Shown here: positions 39,626-48,067 of the stretch, piece after piece
How positions within the stretch are numbered: the first letter of the stretch is position 1
How the letters are laid out: every line of letters starts with the position of its first letter
DNA from: Streptomyces beigongshangae
GTDB lineage: Bacteria; Actinomycetota; Actinomycetes; Streptomycetales; Streptomycetaceae
NCBI RefSeq assembly: GCF_019710745.1
Contig: NZ_JAHKJW010000004.1
Location: 124,001 to 188,000, forward strand
Direction of reading: 5' to 3'
Length of the DNA stretch: 64,000 nucleotides
Program-made: the position numbers and the translations under genes
The notes under the pieces: model-generated
The model's input: only the letters and a program-made list of their open reading frames with translations
What the model was told of the DNA's origin: nothing
Databases searched by the model: none

Positions 39626-40999
39626 GTGACCGACCTGGTGACGCTGGCCGAGCTGGGCGGGCCGCTCGCTGCGGTAGGCGGCGCGGCCTACGCCCGGCAC
39701 GCCCACCCTGCGGCGTACTGGTCCACGGTCGGACTGCCGGTCTCGGTACTCCGGCTGATGGCCTCGTACTCCTCGACCATGGACGCGTGCGGCCTGACGG
39801 TCGCGCCGTCCCGGCTGCGGGCACTGGCCGTCAAGGCCACGACGCGCCGTGAGGTCCGGCCCGTGCCCCCGCGTCGGGGCATGATCCGGCCCACCACGAC
39901 CGGCCTGCGGCTCCGGCTCCGGCTGGCTCCGGGCCAGGAGCCCGCGGATGTGGCGGCCTCTGCCGAACGGTTACGGCACGCCTGGGGCGTTCACGCCGTG
40001 TACGTGCGGGACGTGAAGCCCGGAGTCGTGGAACTGCGGCTCGTCGGCTTCGACGTACTGCGGAATGTGCGGATGCCCCGCCGGATCGACGGCGGGCTGC
40101 TGCGGGTGCCGGTGGCGCTGCGGCAGGACGCGACGGCATTCGTACGGGACTACCGGGCCGTACCTCATGAACTGGTCCTCGGCGCCACGCTGTCGGGCAA
40201 GTCCATGTACCTGCGCAACCTGCTGACCGGGCTGGCGGCTCAGCCGGTGGTCCTGGTCGGCATCGACTGCAAGCGCGGTGTGGAGCTGGCGCCGTTCGCC
40301 TGCCGGCTCTCCGCGCTCGCGACCGACCCCGAGCAGGCGGCCGAGCTGCTTCCCGTACTCGTGAAGGAAATGGAGGACCGCTACGACCTGATCAAGGCCC
40401 GGCAGGGCATCGCCCCCGGTACCCCGGACGAGTCGATCACCTCGGACATCTGGGGCCTGCCCGAGGACGAACGTCCCGCACCCATCGTGCTGTTCATCGA
40501 CGAGGTGGCCGAACTCTTCCTCATCGCCACGCGGAAGGAGGAGGAACGGCGGGACGAGATGGTCACCCAGCTCATCCGGCTCGCCCAGCTTGGCCGCGCT
40601 GCCGGTATCTACCTGGAGGTCTGCGGCCAGCGGTTCGGTGCCGAGTTGGGCAAGGGAGCGACCATGCTCCGCGCTCAGCTCTCCGGCCGGGTCTGCCACC
40701 GCGTCAACGACGAAGCCTCCGCGAAAATGGCGCTCGGCGACATCGCCCCGGAAGCCGTTGGCGGCGCCTGCGCCATCGCGGCCGAACTGCCCGGCCTGGC
40801 CGTCGTCGGTGACACCTCCGGCGGCTGGTCCCGCATCCGCACTCCGTACATGACCCTCGCCGACGCTGCGGCCACCTGCCGCGAGACGGCGCACCTCACC
40901 CCTGCGGTAGTGGCGCTCGTGCCCTTCCGGCCGTACGTCCCGCCGGTGCCCGCAACCGTCACCGAACCGGTGGCCACACCGCGCCCGGTCACCGACTGA
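39626..40999 (+). CDS. traB: FtsK/SpoIIIE-type conjugal DNA translocase (Tra)
   Basis: 457 residues. Walker A GATLSGKS (186-193) and Walker B VLFIDEVAE (Asp 292-Glu 293) form the FtsK-type motor. Upstream residues 1-170 hold a short hydrophobic stretch and the arginine-rich TTTGLRLRLRLAPGQEP region. TraB-type proteins pump double-stranded DNA between hyphae as hexamers, recognising clt repeats; I did not find a clear clt repeat array. GTG 39626 lies 5 bp after the preceding stop. Confidence 0.87.
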   Translation: MTDLVTLAELGGPLAAVGGAAYARHAHPAAYWSTVGLPVSVLRLMASYSSTMDACGLTVAPSRLRALAVKATTRREVRPVPPRRGMIRPTTTGLRLRLRLAPGQEPADVAASAERLRHAWGVHAVYVRDVKPGVVELRLVGFDVLRNVRMPRRIDGGLLRVPVALRQDATAFVRDYRAVPHELVLGATLSGKSMYLRNLLTGLAAQPVVLVGIDCKRGVELAPFACRLSALATDPEQAAELLPVLVKEMEDRYDLIKARQGIAPGTPDESITSDIWGLPEDERPAPIVLFIDEVAELFLIATRKEEERRDEMVTQLIRLAQLGRAAGIYLEVCGQRFGAELGKGATMLRAQLSGRVCHRVNDEASAKMALGDIAPEAVGGACAIAAELPGLAVVGDTSGGWSRIRTPYMTLADAAATCRETAHLTPAVVALVPFRPYVPPVPATVTEPVATPRPVTD

Positions 41000-41086
41000 G
41001 CGCATCCGATCCATCCGCCGGCGCGGGCCTTCCGCGCCAACTCCCTACCCCTCCCATGCCCGAAACGGACTCGGAAGGAGTCGCCC

Positions 41087-41716
41087 GTGCGTGCCCTGCC
41101 TGTCCGCCTCGACGCCGTACTCATCCAAGCGCTCATCGCCGCCGCGCTGTCTTTCGCCCACCTGCACGACCTGGCCTCGGCCGCCGGGCAGCACGGCTGG
41201 AAGGCGTGGGCCTATCCGGTCTCCGTCGACCTGCTGATGGTGGCGGCCTGGCAGCGACTTCGTTCCGGCGAGGCGAAAGCGGCCGGGTGGTGCTGGTTCC
41301 TCGTCGCGCTTACTGCCTCACTCGGCGCAAACGTCGCCACCGCCGGTCTGCTCGACCTCGACGACGTGCCGGCCTGGCTCCGCATTCTCGTCGCCGGATG
41401 GCCCGCCGTCGCCTTCCTCGGCGGCACCCTGCTCGCTCATGGCGCGCTGCCGCGGACTGAAGGTCCGGTGGAGGAGTCGGCGGCAAAGGAGCCGGAGCCC
41501 GCCTCGATCGTCACGGCGCCCGAATTCCCCGCGGTGGCCTCGAACCCCGCCCCGCCCTCAGCACCTCCGGTCCCGCCCGCGCTCGTCGCCCTGGCGCACA
41601 AGGTCGCCGACGAACACCGCGCCCGGACCGGAACCGCCATCGACACCCCGACCCTGCGCGCTCGCCTCGGCGTGCCCGCACCGCTCGCCGAAGCCATCGC
41701 CGCACAACTCAGCTGA
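41087..41716 (+). CDS. Spread protein SpdA-like, DUF2637 membrane protein
   Basis: 209 residues: TM segments at about 10-30, 45-60, 68-90 and 97-118 (DUF2637), then a Pro/Ala-rich linker and a C-terminal helix-turn-helix-like end (VADEHRARTGTAIDTPTLRARLGVPAPLAEAI). Spd proteins help spread of the element through septa of the recipient mycelium. GTG start with GGAAGGAG. Confidence 0.8.
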   Translation: MRALPVRLDAVLIQALIAAALSFAHLHDLASAAGQHGWKAWAYPVSVDLLMVAAWQRLRSGEAKAAGWCWFLVALTASLGANVATAGLLDLDDVPAWLRILVAGWPAVAFLGGTLLAHGALPRTEGPVEESAAKEPEPASIVTAPEFPAVASNPAPPSAPPVPPALVALAHKVADEHRARTGTAIDTPTLRARLGVPAPLAEAIAAQLS

Positions 41717-41734
41717 CTCGGAGGACCTTCCACC

Positions 41735-41962
41735 TTGCGCCCGACCACGCTCCGCGCCCTCAAGCGCGCTGCCGAGCTGACCCGCCAGAACCGCCTCACC
41801 GAAGCCGTGCTCATCGCTGAACCCGTGATCCTCGCCGCCGACAGCTACGAGGGCGACGAGATCTTGCGCTGGCTCGCCGACCACGTCGCCGACTTCACCG
41901 GAGAGGCCCACGACAGCCAGAACGACCACGCCAGTCACGACAACCCGAAGGAGTCCATCTGA
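41735..41962 (+). CDS. Small AICE hypothetical protein
   Basis: 75 residues, helical N-terminus (TTLRALKRAAELTRQNRLTEAVLIAEP) and a polar His/Asp/Asn-rich tail. TTG start with GGAGGA 8 nt upstream. It overlaps the next gene as TGATG. No family recognised; position is typical of small genes between spd genes. Confidence 0.66.
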   Translation: MRPTTLRALKRAAELTRQNRLTEAVLIAEPVILAADSYEGDEILRWLADHVADFTGEAHDSQNDHASHDNPKESI

Positions 41963-42153
41963 TGCCCGCCAACCGCCGATTCCGCAATGTCGTCCGCATC
42001 GGTCCCGTCCAGGTCGCCACGTACTACGACGGCCGGGGCCGCGAGAAGCACACCGCCGCCTGTACGGCTCCGCGTTGCGGCTTCTCGACCGACTACGACA
42101 GCCGCGCCGCCGCCGAGCTGGCCGCCCGTACCCACCGCTGCCCCGCCCGTTGA
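41962..42153 (+). CDS. Mobile element transfer protein (Spd-type, small)
   Basis: 63 residues with Cys/His pattern C-x3-C...H-x-C (ACTAPRCGF; RTHRCPAR), likely one zinc site. It resembles the short mobile-element transfer proteins found between spd genes of Streptomyces AICEs. AAGGAG precedes the start; coupled to the previous gene. Confidence 0.75.
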   Translation: MPANRRFRNVVRIGPVQVATYYDGRGREKHTAACTAPRCGFSTDYDSRAAAELAARTHRCPAR

Positions 42154-42169
42154 CCGCTGAGGAGCTCCC

Positions 42170-42364
42170 GTGACCGTCTCACTACCGCTCGTCTTCGTCC
42201 TGGGCGTCATCGCCTGGGCCGCGATCAAGTTCCTCGGCGTACGCCTCTGGGTCGCCGCCGTGATCGCCCTGTTCGGCTTCTGGCTCTCGCACACGATCCT
42301 CGCCCCCGCCATCGAGTCCGGCACCCGTTCCGGGGTCGACGTCGTCAACGGCACCAACGACTGA
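42170..42364 (+). CDS. Small Spd-type membrane protein
   Basis: 64 residues with two TM helices (about 3-20 and 24-44) and a polar C-terminus. GTG start after GAGGAGCTCCC. Position between the transfer protein and the SpdD-like gene, and its size, fit the Spd cluster. Confidence 0.75.
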   Translation: MTVSLPLVFVLGVIAWAAIKFLGVRLWVAAVIALFGFWLSHTILAPAIESGTRSGVDVVNGTND

Positions 42365-42377
42365 GAGGAGTCCCGTC

Positions 42378-42638
42378 ATGTTCCGCCCCAAGCTGCCTGA
42401 CGCTCCACCCCTGCCGACCACCGTCACCGCTCAGCAGCACGTACAGGCTCCGGCCGTACCGTCCGCCGGCCGTCCGGCCGCCCCGTACGTGGGTGTCGGA
42501 GTCGTCGCGGTCGCCGCCGTGGTCGTCGTCGGAGTCGTCCTCACCGCGCTCCTGGCGGCCGTCGCCGTCACGGCCGTCTCGGTCGCCATCGCCGCCGTGG
42601 TCCTGCGCTCCCTCGTCAACGGCGCCAACAGGCGCTGA
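42378..42638 (+). CDS. SpdD-like membrane protein
   Basis: 86 residues: Pro-rich N-terminus (about 1-36), then a long Val/Ala-rich membrane segment (about 39-78) and a basic end. GAGAGGAG precedes the ATG. Matches SpdD-like proteins of AICEs; acts with Tra in intramycelial spread (family knowledge). Confidence 0.8.
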   Translation: MFRPKLPDAPPLPTTVTAQQHVQAPAVPSAGRPAAPYVGVGVVAVAAVVVVGVVLTALLAAVAVTAVSVAIAAVVLRSLVNGANRR

Positions 42639-42754
42639 CCGGCCACCGGGGCGGCAACAACGCCGCCAAGCATCCGCCGCCCCGGGGCCGCCCCTCCCAA
42701 CCGCAGAAACAGCCGAAAGGAACTCCCATCATCACCCGGCAGACTCCGCCCCCA

Positions 42755-44068
42755 GTGGCGGAACTCTCCATGCTGGCCTCCCTCGGCACCCTGCCCGAGC
42801 TGGCCCGGCAGCTGTCCGGCCTGGGCGGCTGCACCCGTCCCGTACGCCTCGACGGCCACCGCACCGAATACGAGGTCGACAAGACAACCGGCGAGATCGG
42901 CCGCGCCCTGCACCACTTGGACTCTGCCGCCCTCCCCGCCGGTCACCTCCTCGTCCGCTGCAACAACCGCCGCGCCACCCGTTGTGCGGCCTGCGCCGAG
43001 ACGTACCGACGCGACACCTACCACCTGATCACCGCCGGACTCCGCGGCGGCAAAGGAACCTCCGAGCAGGTCGGCACCCACCCGCGCGTGTTCGCGACCT
43101 TCACCGCTCCGGGCTTCGGCCCGGTCCACAACCGCCCTTCGAGCGGTCGCGCCTGCCGCTGCGGCGCCCGGCACGACCAGGAAGACGCTGCCCTGGGCAC
43201 ACCCCTCGACGCCGACAGGTACGACTACGAAGCGGCCGTGCTCTGGAACGCCCATGCCGGGGCCCTGTGGCGCCGGTTCTCCATCTACCTGCGCCGAGAG
43301 GTCGCCAAGCGCGCCGGCCTCACCCAACGTGCCTTCCGCGAGCACGCACGCATCTCGTTCGCCAAGGTCGCCGAGTATCAGAAGCGGGGCGCCGTTCACT
43401 TCCATGCGGTCATCCGCCTCGACGGGCCCGAGGGCGGCGACACCGCACCGCCCGCCTGGGCCACCGCCGAGCTGCTCACCGACGCCATCGGTGCCGCTGC
43501 CCGCGCGGCACGGGTCGACGGCCCGGTCATCGACGGCCGCACGCACACCTTCGCCTTCGGCCGTCAGCTCGATGTCCGAACCATCCGAACCACCGACTTC
43601 GACGGCGGCCAGGAGCTGACCGAGCGGGCCGTAGCGGCGTACATCGCGAAGTACGCGACCAAGGGCGCCGAGACGGCGACCGGCACTCTCGACCGGCCGA
43701 TCAGGTTCCTCGCCGAGCTGGCGCAAGCCACGCTCACCGACCACGCCCGACGCATGATCCGCACGGCCTGGGTTCTCGGCGCGCGCAAGGAACTGGAAGA
43801 ACTCCGGCTGCGGGCCTGGGCTCACATGCTCGGCTTCCGCGGCCACTTCTCCACGAAGTCCCGCCGCTACTCCACCACCCTCGGCGCACTCCGTACGGCT
43901 CGTGCCGACTGGCGCCGCGAACAGGCGAACCCCGTCCCGCAGGACCCGGACACCACGCTCGTCCTCGCGCACTGGGTCTTCGCCGGTACCGGACTCAGCG
44001 CCGGTGAGGCCTGGCTCGCCTCGTCCCTCGAACCCGCCCCCGGAACGGAAGGAGAACCGACCACATGA
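42755..44068 (+). CDS. repSA: RepSA-like replication initiator
   Basis: 437 residues from GTG 42755. Early Cys cluster RATRCAACAETYRRDTYHL and CRCGARHD, then the rolling-circle motif VHFHAVIRLDG (HUH-like) and the Tyr region AAYIAKYATKGAE with candidate nicking Tyr; these match RepSA-type initiators of pSAM2-like elements. The only good ribosome site (AAAGGA, 42717-42722) points to an in-frame ATC codon at 42728 (giving xITRQTPPPVAEL), as if an ancestral ATG were changed to ATC; GTG 42755 itself lacks a ribosome site. Start is therefore uncertain. ATGA overlap with xis. Confidence 0.84.
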   Translation: MAELSMLASLGTLPELARQLSGLGGCTRPVRLDGHRTEYEVDKTTGEIGRALHHLDSAALPAGHLLVRCNNRRATRCAACAETYRRDTYHLITAGLRGGKGTSEQVGTHPRVFATFTAPGFGPVHNRPSSGRACRCGARHDQEDAALGTPLDADRYDYEAAVLWNAHAGALWRRFSIYLRREVAKRAGLTQRAFREHARISFAKVAEYQKRGAVHFHAVIRLDGPEGGDTAPPAWATAELLTDAIGAAARAARVDGPVIDGRTHTFAFGRQLDVRTIRTTDFDGGQELTERAVAAYIAKYATKGAETATGTLDRPIRFLAELAQATLTDHARRMIRTAWVLGARKELEELRLRAWAHMLGFRGHFSTKSRRYSTTLGALRTARADWRREQANPVPQDPDTTLVLAHWVFAGTGLSAGEAWLASSLEPAPGTEGEPTT

Positions 44069-44277
44069 CCGAGCGCTACCTGTCCGTCGACCAGGTCGCC
44101 GAGCTGCTCGGTACGACCGCCCGCTTCCCCCGGCGGCTGATCGAGGAGCGGCGCATCCGGTACGTGAAGGTCGGCCGGCACGTCCGCATTCCTGAGAGCG
44201 CGGTCGAGGAGTTCATCGCAGCGCGCACCGTAGAGCCGATCCGGCTCCGTCGCTCCGTTCTTCGGAGGGCTGCCTGA
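44065..44277 (+). CDS. xis: Excisionase (Xis), MerR-like HTH
   Basis: 70 residues, a single HTH_17 domain (LSVDQVAELLGTTARFPRRLIEERRIRYVKVGRHVRIPESAVEEF). It binds arm sites and directs the integrase to excise. ATG 44065 after AAGGAG; coupled by ATGA to rep and by TGATG to int, the normal AICE order. Confidence 0.9.
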   Translation: MTERYLSVDQVAELLGTTARFPRRLIEERRIRYVKVGRHVRIPESAVEEFIAARTVEPIRLRRSVLRRAA

Positions 44278-45443
44278 TGGCCAACAAGCGGGGGAGGAGA
44301 CGCCGCTTCGGCGCGGTGAGGCAGTACCGGTCGGGCTCTTGGACGGCTTCGTACCTCGGGCCCGACGGTGAGCGCATCCGTGCGGACGAGACCTTCGAGA
44401 CGAAGAAGGACGCTGAGGTCTGGCTGTCCCAGGTAGAGGCGGATCTCAGCCGCGGGGACTGGCGGGCTCCGGACGTCGGGGCTGTCAACTTCCGGACCTA
44501 CGCTGAGAAGTGGGTCGAGGAGCGGGAGCTGGCCGTTCGCACCGTGGACCTGTACAAGCACCTTCTACGGCTCCACATCCTTCCGACCTTCGGTGCGCTC
44601 GACCTGGACGAGATCACCGCTCCCCGTGTCCGTGAATGGCGGGCTGAGCGGCTTCGCAGCACCAAGGCCAAGACCACCGTCGCCAAGGCGTACCGTCTCC
44701 TCAAGGGCATCTTCGAGACGGCGGTTGATGACGACCTGGTGAGCCGCAATCCGTGCCGGATCAAAGGCGCGGGCAAGGAGTCCGCCGCTGAGCGGCGCAT
44801 CGCCACTGTCGCCCAGGTCGACGCTCTCGCCGACGCGATCGGTATCCGCTGGCGGCTCATGGTCTACCTCGGCGCGTACGGCCCCATGCGGCCCGAGGAG
44901 CTGGCCGGCCTGCGCCGTCGGGACGTCGACCTCGACAACCTCGTGATCCGCATCCGCGTCGCCGAACCGGAACGGACCAACGGCAAGCGTGCTCCTGGCG
45001 AGACCAAGTCCGACGCGGGCGTCCGGGCCGTCGTCCTCCCTGCCTTCCTCCGCAAGGAGGCGAGGCAGCATCTCGCCTGGTTCGCCGAGAAGGGACCCGA
45101 TGGTCTGCTCTTCGTCGGGGAGAAGGGCGCACCCTTCCGGCGTACGTCCTTCGGCCGGAAGTGGCGTCGGGCCCGTGTCGCCGCCGGCCTTCCGGACGGC
45201 TTCCGGTTCTACGACCTTCGTCACACCGGACACACCCTGTCGACTCGCTCGGGCGCCACCCTCAAGGACACGATGGTCCGGGCCGGACAGTCCTCGGAGA
45301 AGGCCGCGCTGATCTACCAGCACTCCGACGAGGAGCGGCAGCGTGACGTGGCGGCCGGGCTCGACGACATGGTCCGGGCCGAGCGTGCGAAGCACCACGA
45401 CGACGACCGCCCGCACCACAAGGAGGAGCACACCGGCAGCTAG
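44277..45443 (+). CDS. int: Tyrosine integrase
   Basis: 388 residues. An N-terminal arm-binding domain and SAM-like core-binding domain (about 70-170) precede the catalytic domain with Arg 205 (PMRPEEL), Lys 244, Arg 315 in FYDLRHT, and nucleophile Tyr 347 in ALIYQHS. The usual His of LGHSS is Gln 338 (AGQSS), and box II begins with Tyr rather than His; both occur in Streptomyces integrases as far as I recall. It recombines attP with the 3' half of tRNA-Gly; the gene ends 90 bp from the core. Confidence 0.92.
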   Translation: MANKRGRRRRFGAVRQYRSGSWTASYLGPDGERIRADETFETKKDAEVWLSQVEADLSRGDWRAPDVGAVNFRTYAEKWVEERELAVRTVDLYKHLLRLHILPTFGALDLDEITAPRVREWRAERLRSTKAKTTVAKAYRLLKGIFETAVDDDLVSRNPCRIKGAGKESAAERRIATVAQVDALADAIGIRWRLMVYLGAYGPMRPEELAGLRRRDVDLDNLVIRIRVAEPERTNGKRAPGETKSDAGVRAVVLPAFLRKEARQHLAWFAEKGPDGLLFVGEKGAPFRRTSFGRKWRRARVAAGLPDGFRFYDLRHTGHTLSTRSGATLKDTMVRAGQSSEKAALIYQHSDEERQRDVAAGLDDMVRAERAKHHDDDRPHHKEEHTGS

Positions 45444-45500
45444 TCACGCCTTATGGTGCGGATGTGGTGCGCACCCCGCCCACTGGTCTGGACAACAAGA

Positions 45501-45527
45501 AACCCCCGGGTCAATGACCTGGGGGTT
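45501..45527 (-). terminator. Hairpin beside intact tRNA-Gly
   Basis: AACCCCCGGGTC (45501-45512) with GACCTGGGGGTT (45516-45527), one G-T wobble. It terminates tRNA-Gly on the minus strand and int on the plus strand, and was brought in by the element as the counterpart of 29688-29714. Confidence 0.68.
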
Positions 45528-45532
45528 CTGCA

Positions 45533-45606
45533 TGGAGCGGGTGACGAGAATCGAACTCGCACTCTCAGCTTGGGAAGCTGATGTTCTACCACTAAACTAC
45601 ACCCGC
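45533..45606 (-). tRNA. tRNA-Gly (anticodon CCC)
   Basis: 74 nt including encoded CCA. Acceptor stem GCGGGTG pairs with CACCCGC (plus-strand 45600-45606 and 45537-45543). The anticodon loop reads TTCCCAA, giving anticodon CCC; the T-loop is TTCGATT. The 3' half (45533-45580) is the attR core of the integrated element, so the gene is regenerated by integration. Confidence 0.95.
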
Positions 45607-45880
45607 GTGTGACGCCGAAGACGCGCTGTTCGCGCCGGTGTCGGAAACGCGGATTCACCATACCCCATGCCGGGCCTCCGGTGCTGAGGTCCCGAGGTTC
45701 GAAGTCGTTCCGGTGGGGTGGGCGGGGCTGCGGGGTGCGGGAGTCGGGGCGTACGGTGGGGGCGCTGGAGAGGGGCCCGGTGGGAGCGGAGTGCCGCTTG
45801 GAGGCCCGTCCTTTTCGTACCGTAATGTGGCTTCCTCGCCAGGCAGAAGCGGCTCTTGGGGAAGGGACTCTGAGGACTTG

Positions 45881-46042
45881 ATGGAACGCAGCACCGTCGT
45901 CCGTTGTGCCGAAGGGCACGTGTTCAGCACCGCAACACTTCCGATGCAGCAGGCCGAACGGCTCGGCCCCGGACGGCTGATCCGATGTCCCCGTTGCGCC
46001 CGGCTCCGCAACGTCGTACCGGTGGAGCTGGAGAAGCGCTGA
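45881..46042 (+). CDS. Small zinc-ribbon-like protein
   Basis: 53 residues, [17 protein letters not shown] and [17 protein letters not shown]: Cys/His pairs C-x3-H and C-x2-C fit a zinc ribbon. ATG 45881 preceded by GAGGAC. Function unknown; it lies upstream of dcd and is followed by a strong terminator. Confidence 0.72.
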   Translation: MERSTVVRCAEGHVFSTATLPMQQAERLGPGRLIRCPRCARLRNVVPVELEKR

Positions 46043-46103
46043 TCCCATGAGAGGGGACGGGACGGGACACGCCGCACGCAGTCGGTCGTCACCTGTCCAC
46101 CCG

Positions 46104-46147
46104 CCCGCGGGGCCGCCACGATCGCCGGATTGTGGCGGCCCCGCGGG
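46104..46147. terminator. 16-bp perfect hairpin before dcd
   Basis: CCCGCGGGGCCGCCAC (46104-46119) and its exact complement (46132-46147) around a 12-nt loop, 61 bp after the small zinc-ribbon stop and ending just before the likely dcd -10 (TATCCT, 46154-46159). Confidence 0.72.
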
Positions 46148-46166
46148 CTCTGCGTATCCTCGGGGC

Positions 46167-46742
46167 GTGCTTCTCTCTGACAAGGACATCCGGGCCGAGA
46201 TCGACGCCGGGCGTGTGCGGATCGATCCCTACGACGAATCCATGGTGCAGCCCTCCAGCATCGACGTGCGGCTCGACCGCTACTTCCGGGTGTTCGAGAA
46301 CCACCGCTACCCGCACATCGACCCGTCCGTCGAGCAGGCCGATCTGACGCGGCTCGTCGAGCCCGAGGGCGACGAGCCGTTCATCCTGCACCCCGGGGAG
46401 TTCGTCCTCGCCAGTACGTACGAGGTCATCACCCTGCCCGACGACCTCGCGTCCCGGCTCGAAGGAAAGAGCTCGCTCGGGCGGCTCGGGCTCGTCACCC
46501 ACTCCACCGCCGGGTTCATCGACCCCGGGTTCTCCGGGCACGTGACGCTCGAACTGTCCAACCTCGCGACCCTCCCCATCAAGCTCTGGCCGGGGATGAA
46601 GATCGGGCAGCTGTGCATGTTCCAGCTCAGCTCGTCGGCCGAGTTCCCGTACGGCAGCGACCGGTACGGGTCCCGTTACCAGGGGCAGCGCGGGCCCACC
46701 GCCTCGCGGTCCTTCCTCAACTTCCACCGGACCCAGGTGTGA
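46167..46742 (+). CDS. dcd: dCTP deaminase
   Basis: 191 residues, full length. Deaminates dCTP to dUTP on the way to dTTP. Motifs: [12 protein letters not shown], the catalytic region [33 protein letters not shown] (catalytic Glu) and the C-terminal [15 protein letters not shown] lid. GTG 46167 with TATCCT 7 nt before it indicates a leaderless transcript. The stop overlaps a possible GTG of the next gene. Confidence 0.95.
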   Translation: MLLSDKDIRAEIDAGRVRIDPYDESMVQPSSIDVRLDRYFRVFENHRYPHIDPSVEQADLTRLVEPEGDEPFILHPGEFVLASTYEVITLPDDLASRLEGKSSLGRLGLVTHSTAGFIDPGFSGHVTLELSNLATLPIKLWPGMKIGQLCMFQLSSSAEFPYGSDRYGSRYQGQRGPTASRSFLNFHRTQV

Positions 46743-46771
46743 GCGGCGACGGCATGAGCAGCGGCGACGGC

Positions 46772-47275
46772 ATGAGTGACGTGCGGGAGAATCTCAGTTA
46801 CGAGGGGTTCGGGACCGCCGTCCGCGAGCTCGCCCAGACCATCGCCGACGACGGGTACGAGCCCGACATCGTGCTCAGCATCGCCCGCGGGGGCGTCTTC
46901 GTGGCCGGCGGGCTCGCGTACGCCCTCGACTGCAAGAACATCCACCTCGTGAACGTGGAGTTCTACACGGGCGTCGGGACCACGCTCGACATGCCCGTCA
47001 TGCTGGCGCCCGTCCCCAACGCCATCGACTTCTCCGACAAGAAGGTGCTGATCACGGACGACGTGGCCGACACCGGCAAGACGCTGAAGCTCGTGCACGA
47101 CTTCTGCGTCGACACCGTCGCCGAGGTCCGCTCCGCCGTCATCTACGAGAAGTCGCACTCCCTGGTGAAGTGCGAGTACGTGTGGAAGCGCACCGACGAC
47201 TCGGTCTGGATTAATTTCCCATGGTCGGTTGAGCCGCCCGTCGCCAGGAAGCACACCACCGTCCTGGATGCATGA
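46772..47275 (+). CDS. Phosphoribosyltransferase (purine type)
   Basis: 167 residues. The PRPP loop VLITDDVADTGKT and the flexible-loop segment SIARGGVFVAGGLAYAL mark a type I phosphoribosyltransferase, of the hypoxanthine/xanthine-like group; VEFYTGVG and YVWKRTDDSVWINFPWSVEPPV complete it. ATG 46772 (MSDVRENLSYEGFG) is preferred; earlier GTG/ATG codons at 46739 and 46754 are possible. The last 25 codons (GATTAATTTCCC region) have lower GC than the rest and are echoed at 48729-48797, so the 3' end was probably replaced. Confidence 0.88.
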   Translation: MSDVRENLSYEGFGTAVRELAQTIADDGYEPDIVLSIARGGVFVAGGLAYALDCKNIHLVNVEFYTGVGTTLDMPVMLAPVPNAIDFSDKKVLITDDVADTGKTLKLVHDFCVDTVAEVRSAVIYEKSHSLVKCEYVWKRTDDSVWINFPWSVEPPVARKHTTVLDA

Positions 47276-47365
47276 GCGCAGGTCACAGCAGTAGGCCCCT
47301 GCCATCCGGCGAGGGCTCCTGTGTGTCTGGAGAGATTCGGGCTCGGGCGTGTCGGCTGGCACTGT

Positions 47366-47700
47366 TCATCCCGGGTGTGGAGCCTTCCGCCCCTCGGTCG
47401 CGTGCCGCAACCGGAGCCGCTGCGCGTGATGCACGGGAAGGCTCTCCAGGTCCTCAGGGGCCACCCATCGCGGCTCCAGCGACTCATCCGAGATTCCGTC
47501 GGTGCGACCTCCCGAACGGCAGTTCCAGACAGGCTGTCACTAATCTCCATGCCGCCGCCCGGTAGGGCCCACAGGCCGCTGTCCGAGCGCTTCTGGAGAA
47601 GAATGCGTCCCTTGTCGTCGGTCACCACTGCAGAGGCCGCTACAACCAAACTGTTGGGCTCGGGTGCCGAAGGATCGTCGTAGTACTCAGTCCGTCCCAC
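47366..47700 (-). pseudogene. NUDIX hydrolase with internal deletion
   Basis: The 5' part reads MGRTEYYDDPSAPEPNSLVV and LLQKRSDSGLWALPGGGMEI up to TAVREV, then the frame is lost. In another frame it continues as DGISDESLEPRWVAPEDLES and ends HATEGRKAPHPG and a stop, the usual C-terminus of this NUDIX group. The middle, including the end of the NUDIX box (REXXEEXG) and the following 40 residues, is missing. Not functional. Confidence 0.75.
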
Positions 47701-47857
47701 TGGTTACCCCCTGAGCCGTCGACCAGAGGGCATCGAACGACTCGGCGTAGGTGTTGGACATGGACCCGCCCTCTGTGCGGCGGAGGTGCCGGACAGGCGC
47801 GCCGTACGCGTTGACGCCCCAGACATGGGCATTGGTCAGAGCTTGGTCATTCACTCG
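47687..47857 (-). pseudogene. Fragment of a regulator-like C-terminus
   Basis: The minus strand reads VWGVNAYGAPVRHLRRTEGG and SMSNTYAESFDALWSTAQGV, overlapping the start of the NUDIX remnant. The TYAESFDALW segment recalls the C-terminal domain of some Streptomyces helix-turn-helix regulators, but the N-terminal part is not present. Family assignment is weak. Confidence 0.4.
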
Positions 47858-48067
47858 ATGGATGGAATGGTCGTGCCGACGGTGGCCTTGGCGCCGGATT
47901 CCTCCCACGCCTTGCAGTCGTTGCGGTTGCCGGGCGGCTGCCGGCCCGTGATCACACCAGACACCAGGAGATCATTTCCCTCGTCACCAGGTGTCCCGTT
48001 CACGGCGGTCCTGGACGGCCCCGCCGGATCTTGAGCGGCCCTCCTCGACTGACCCCGGTGACCTGAG

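Larger units (their letters stand above)
29720..45580. mobile_element. Integrative conjugative element (AICE, pSAM2-like) in tRNA-Gly
   Basis: About 15.8 kb between 48-bp direct repeats. The right side encodes, in AICE order, SCO3933-type regulator, FtsK-like Tra, Spd proteins, RepSA-like initiator, Xis and tyrosine integrase, ending beside the intact tRNA. Transfer in this class is of double-stranded DNA by the FtsK-like Tra within mycelium (family knowledge). The left side is cargo: a restriction-modification enzyme, a DUF1152 operon, two GntR regulators and a HATPase protein. All backbone genes look intact except for a doubtful start in rep, so the element may still move. TGGTGCG direct repeats next to both ends (29875-29892; 45454-45469) look like integrase arm sites. 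Confidence 0.9.
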
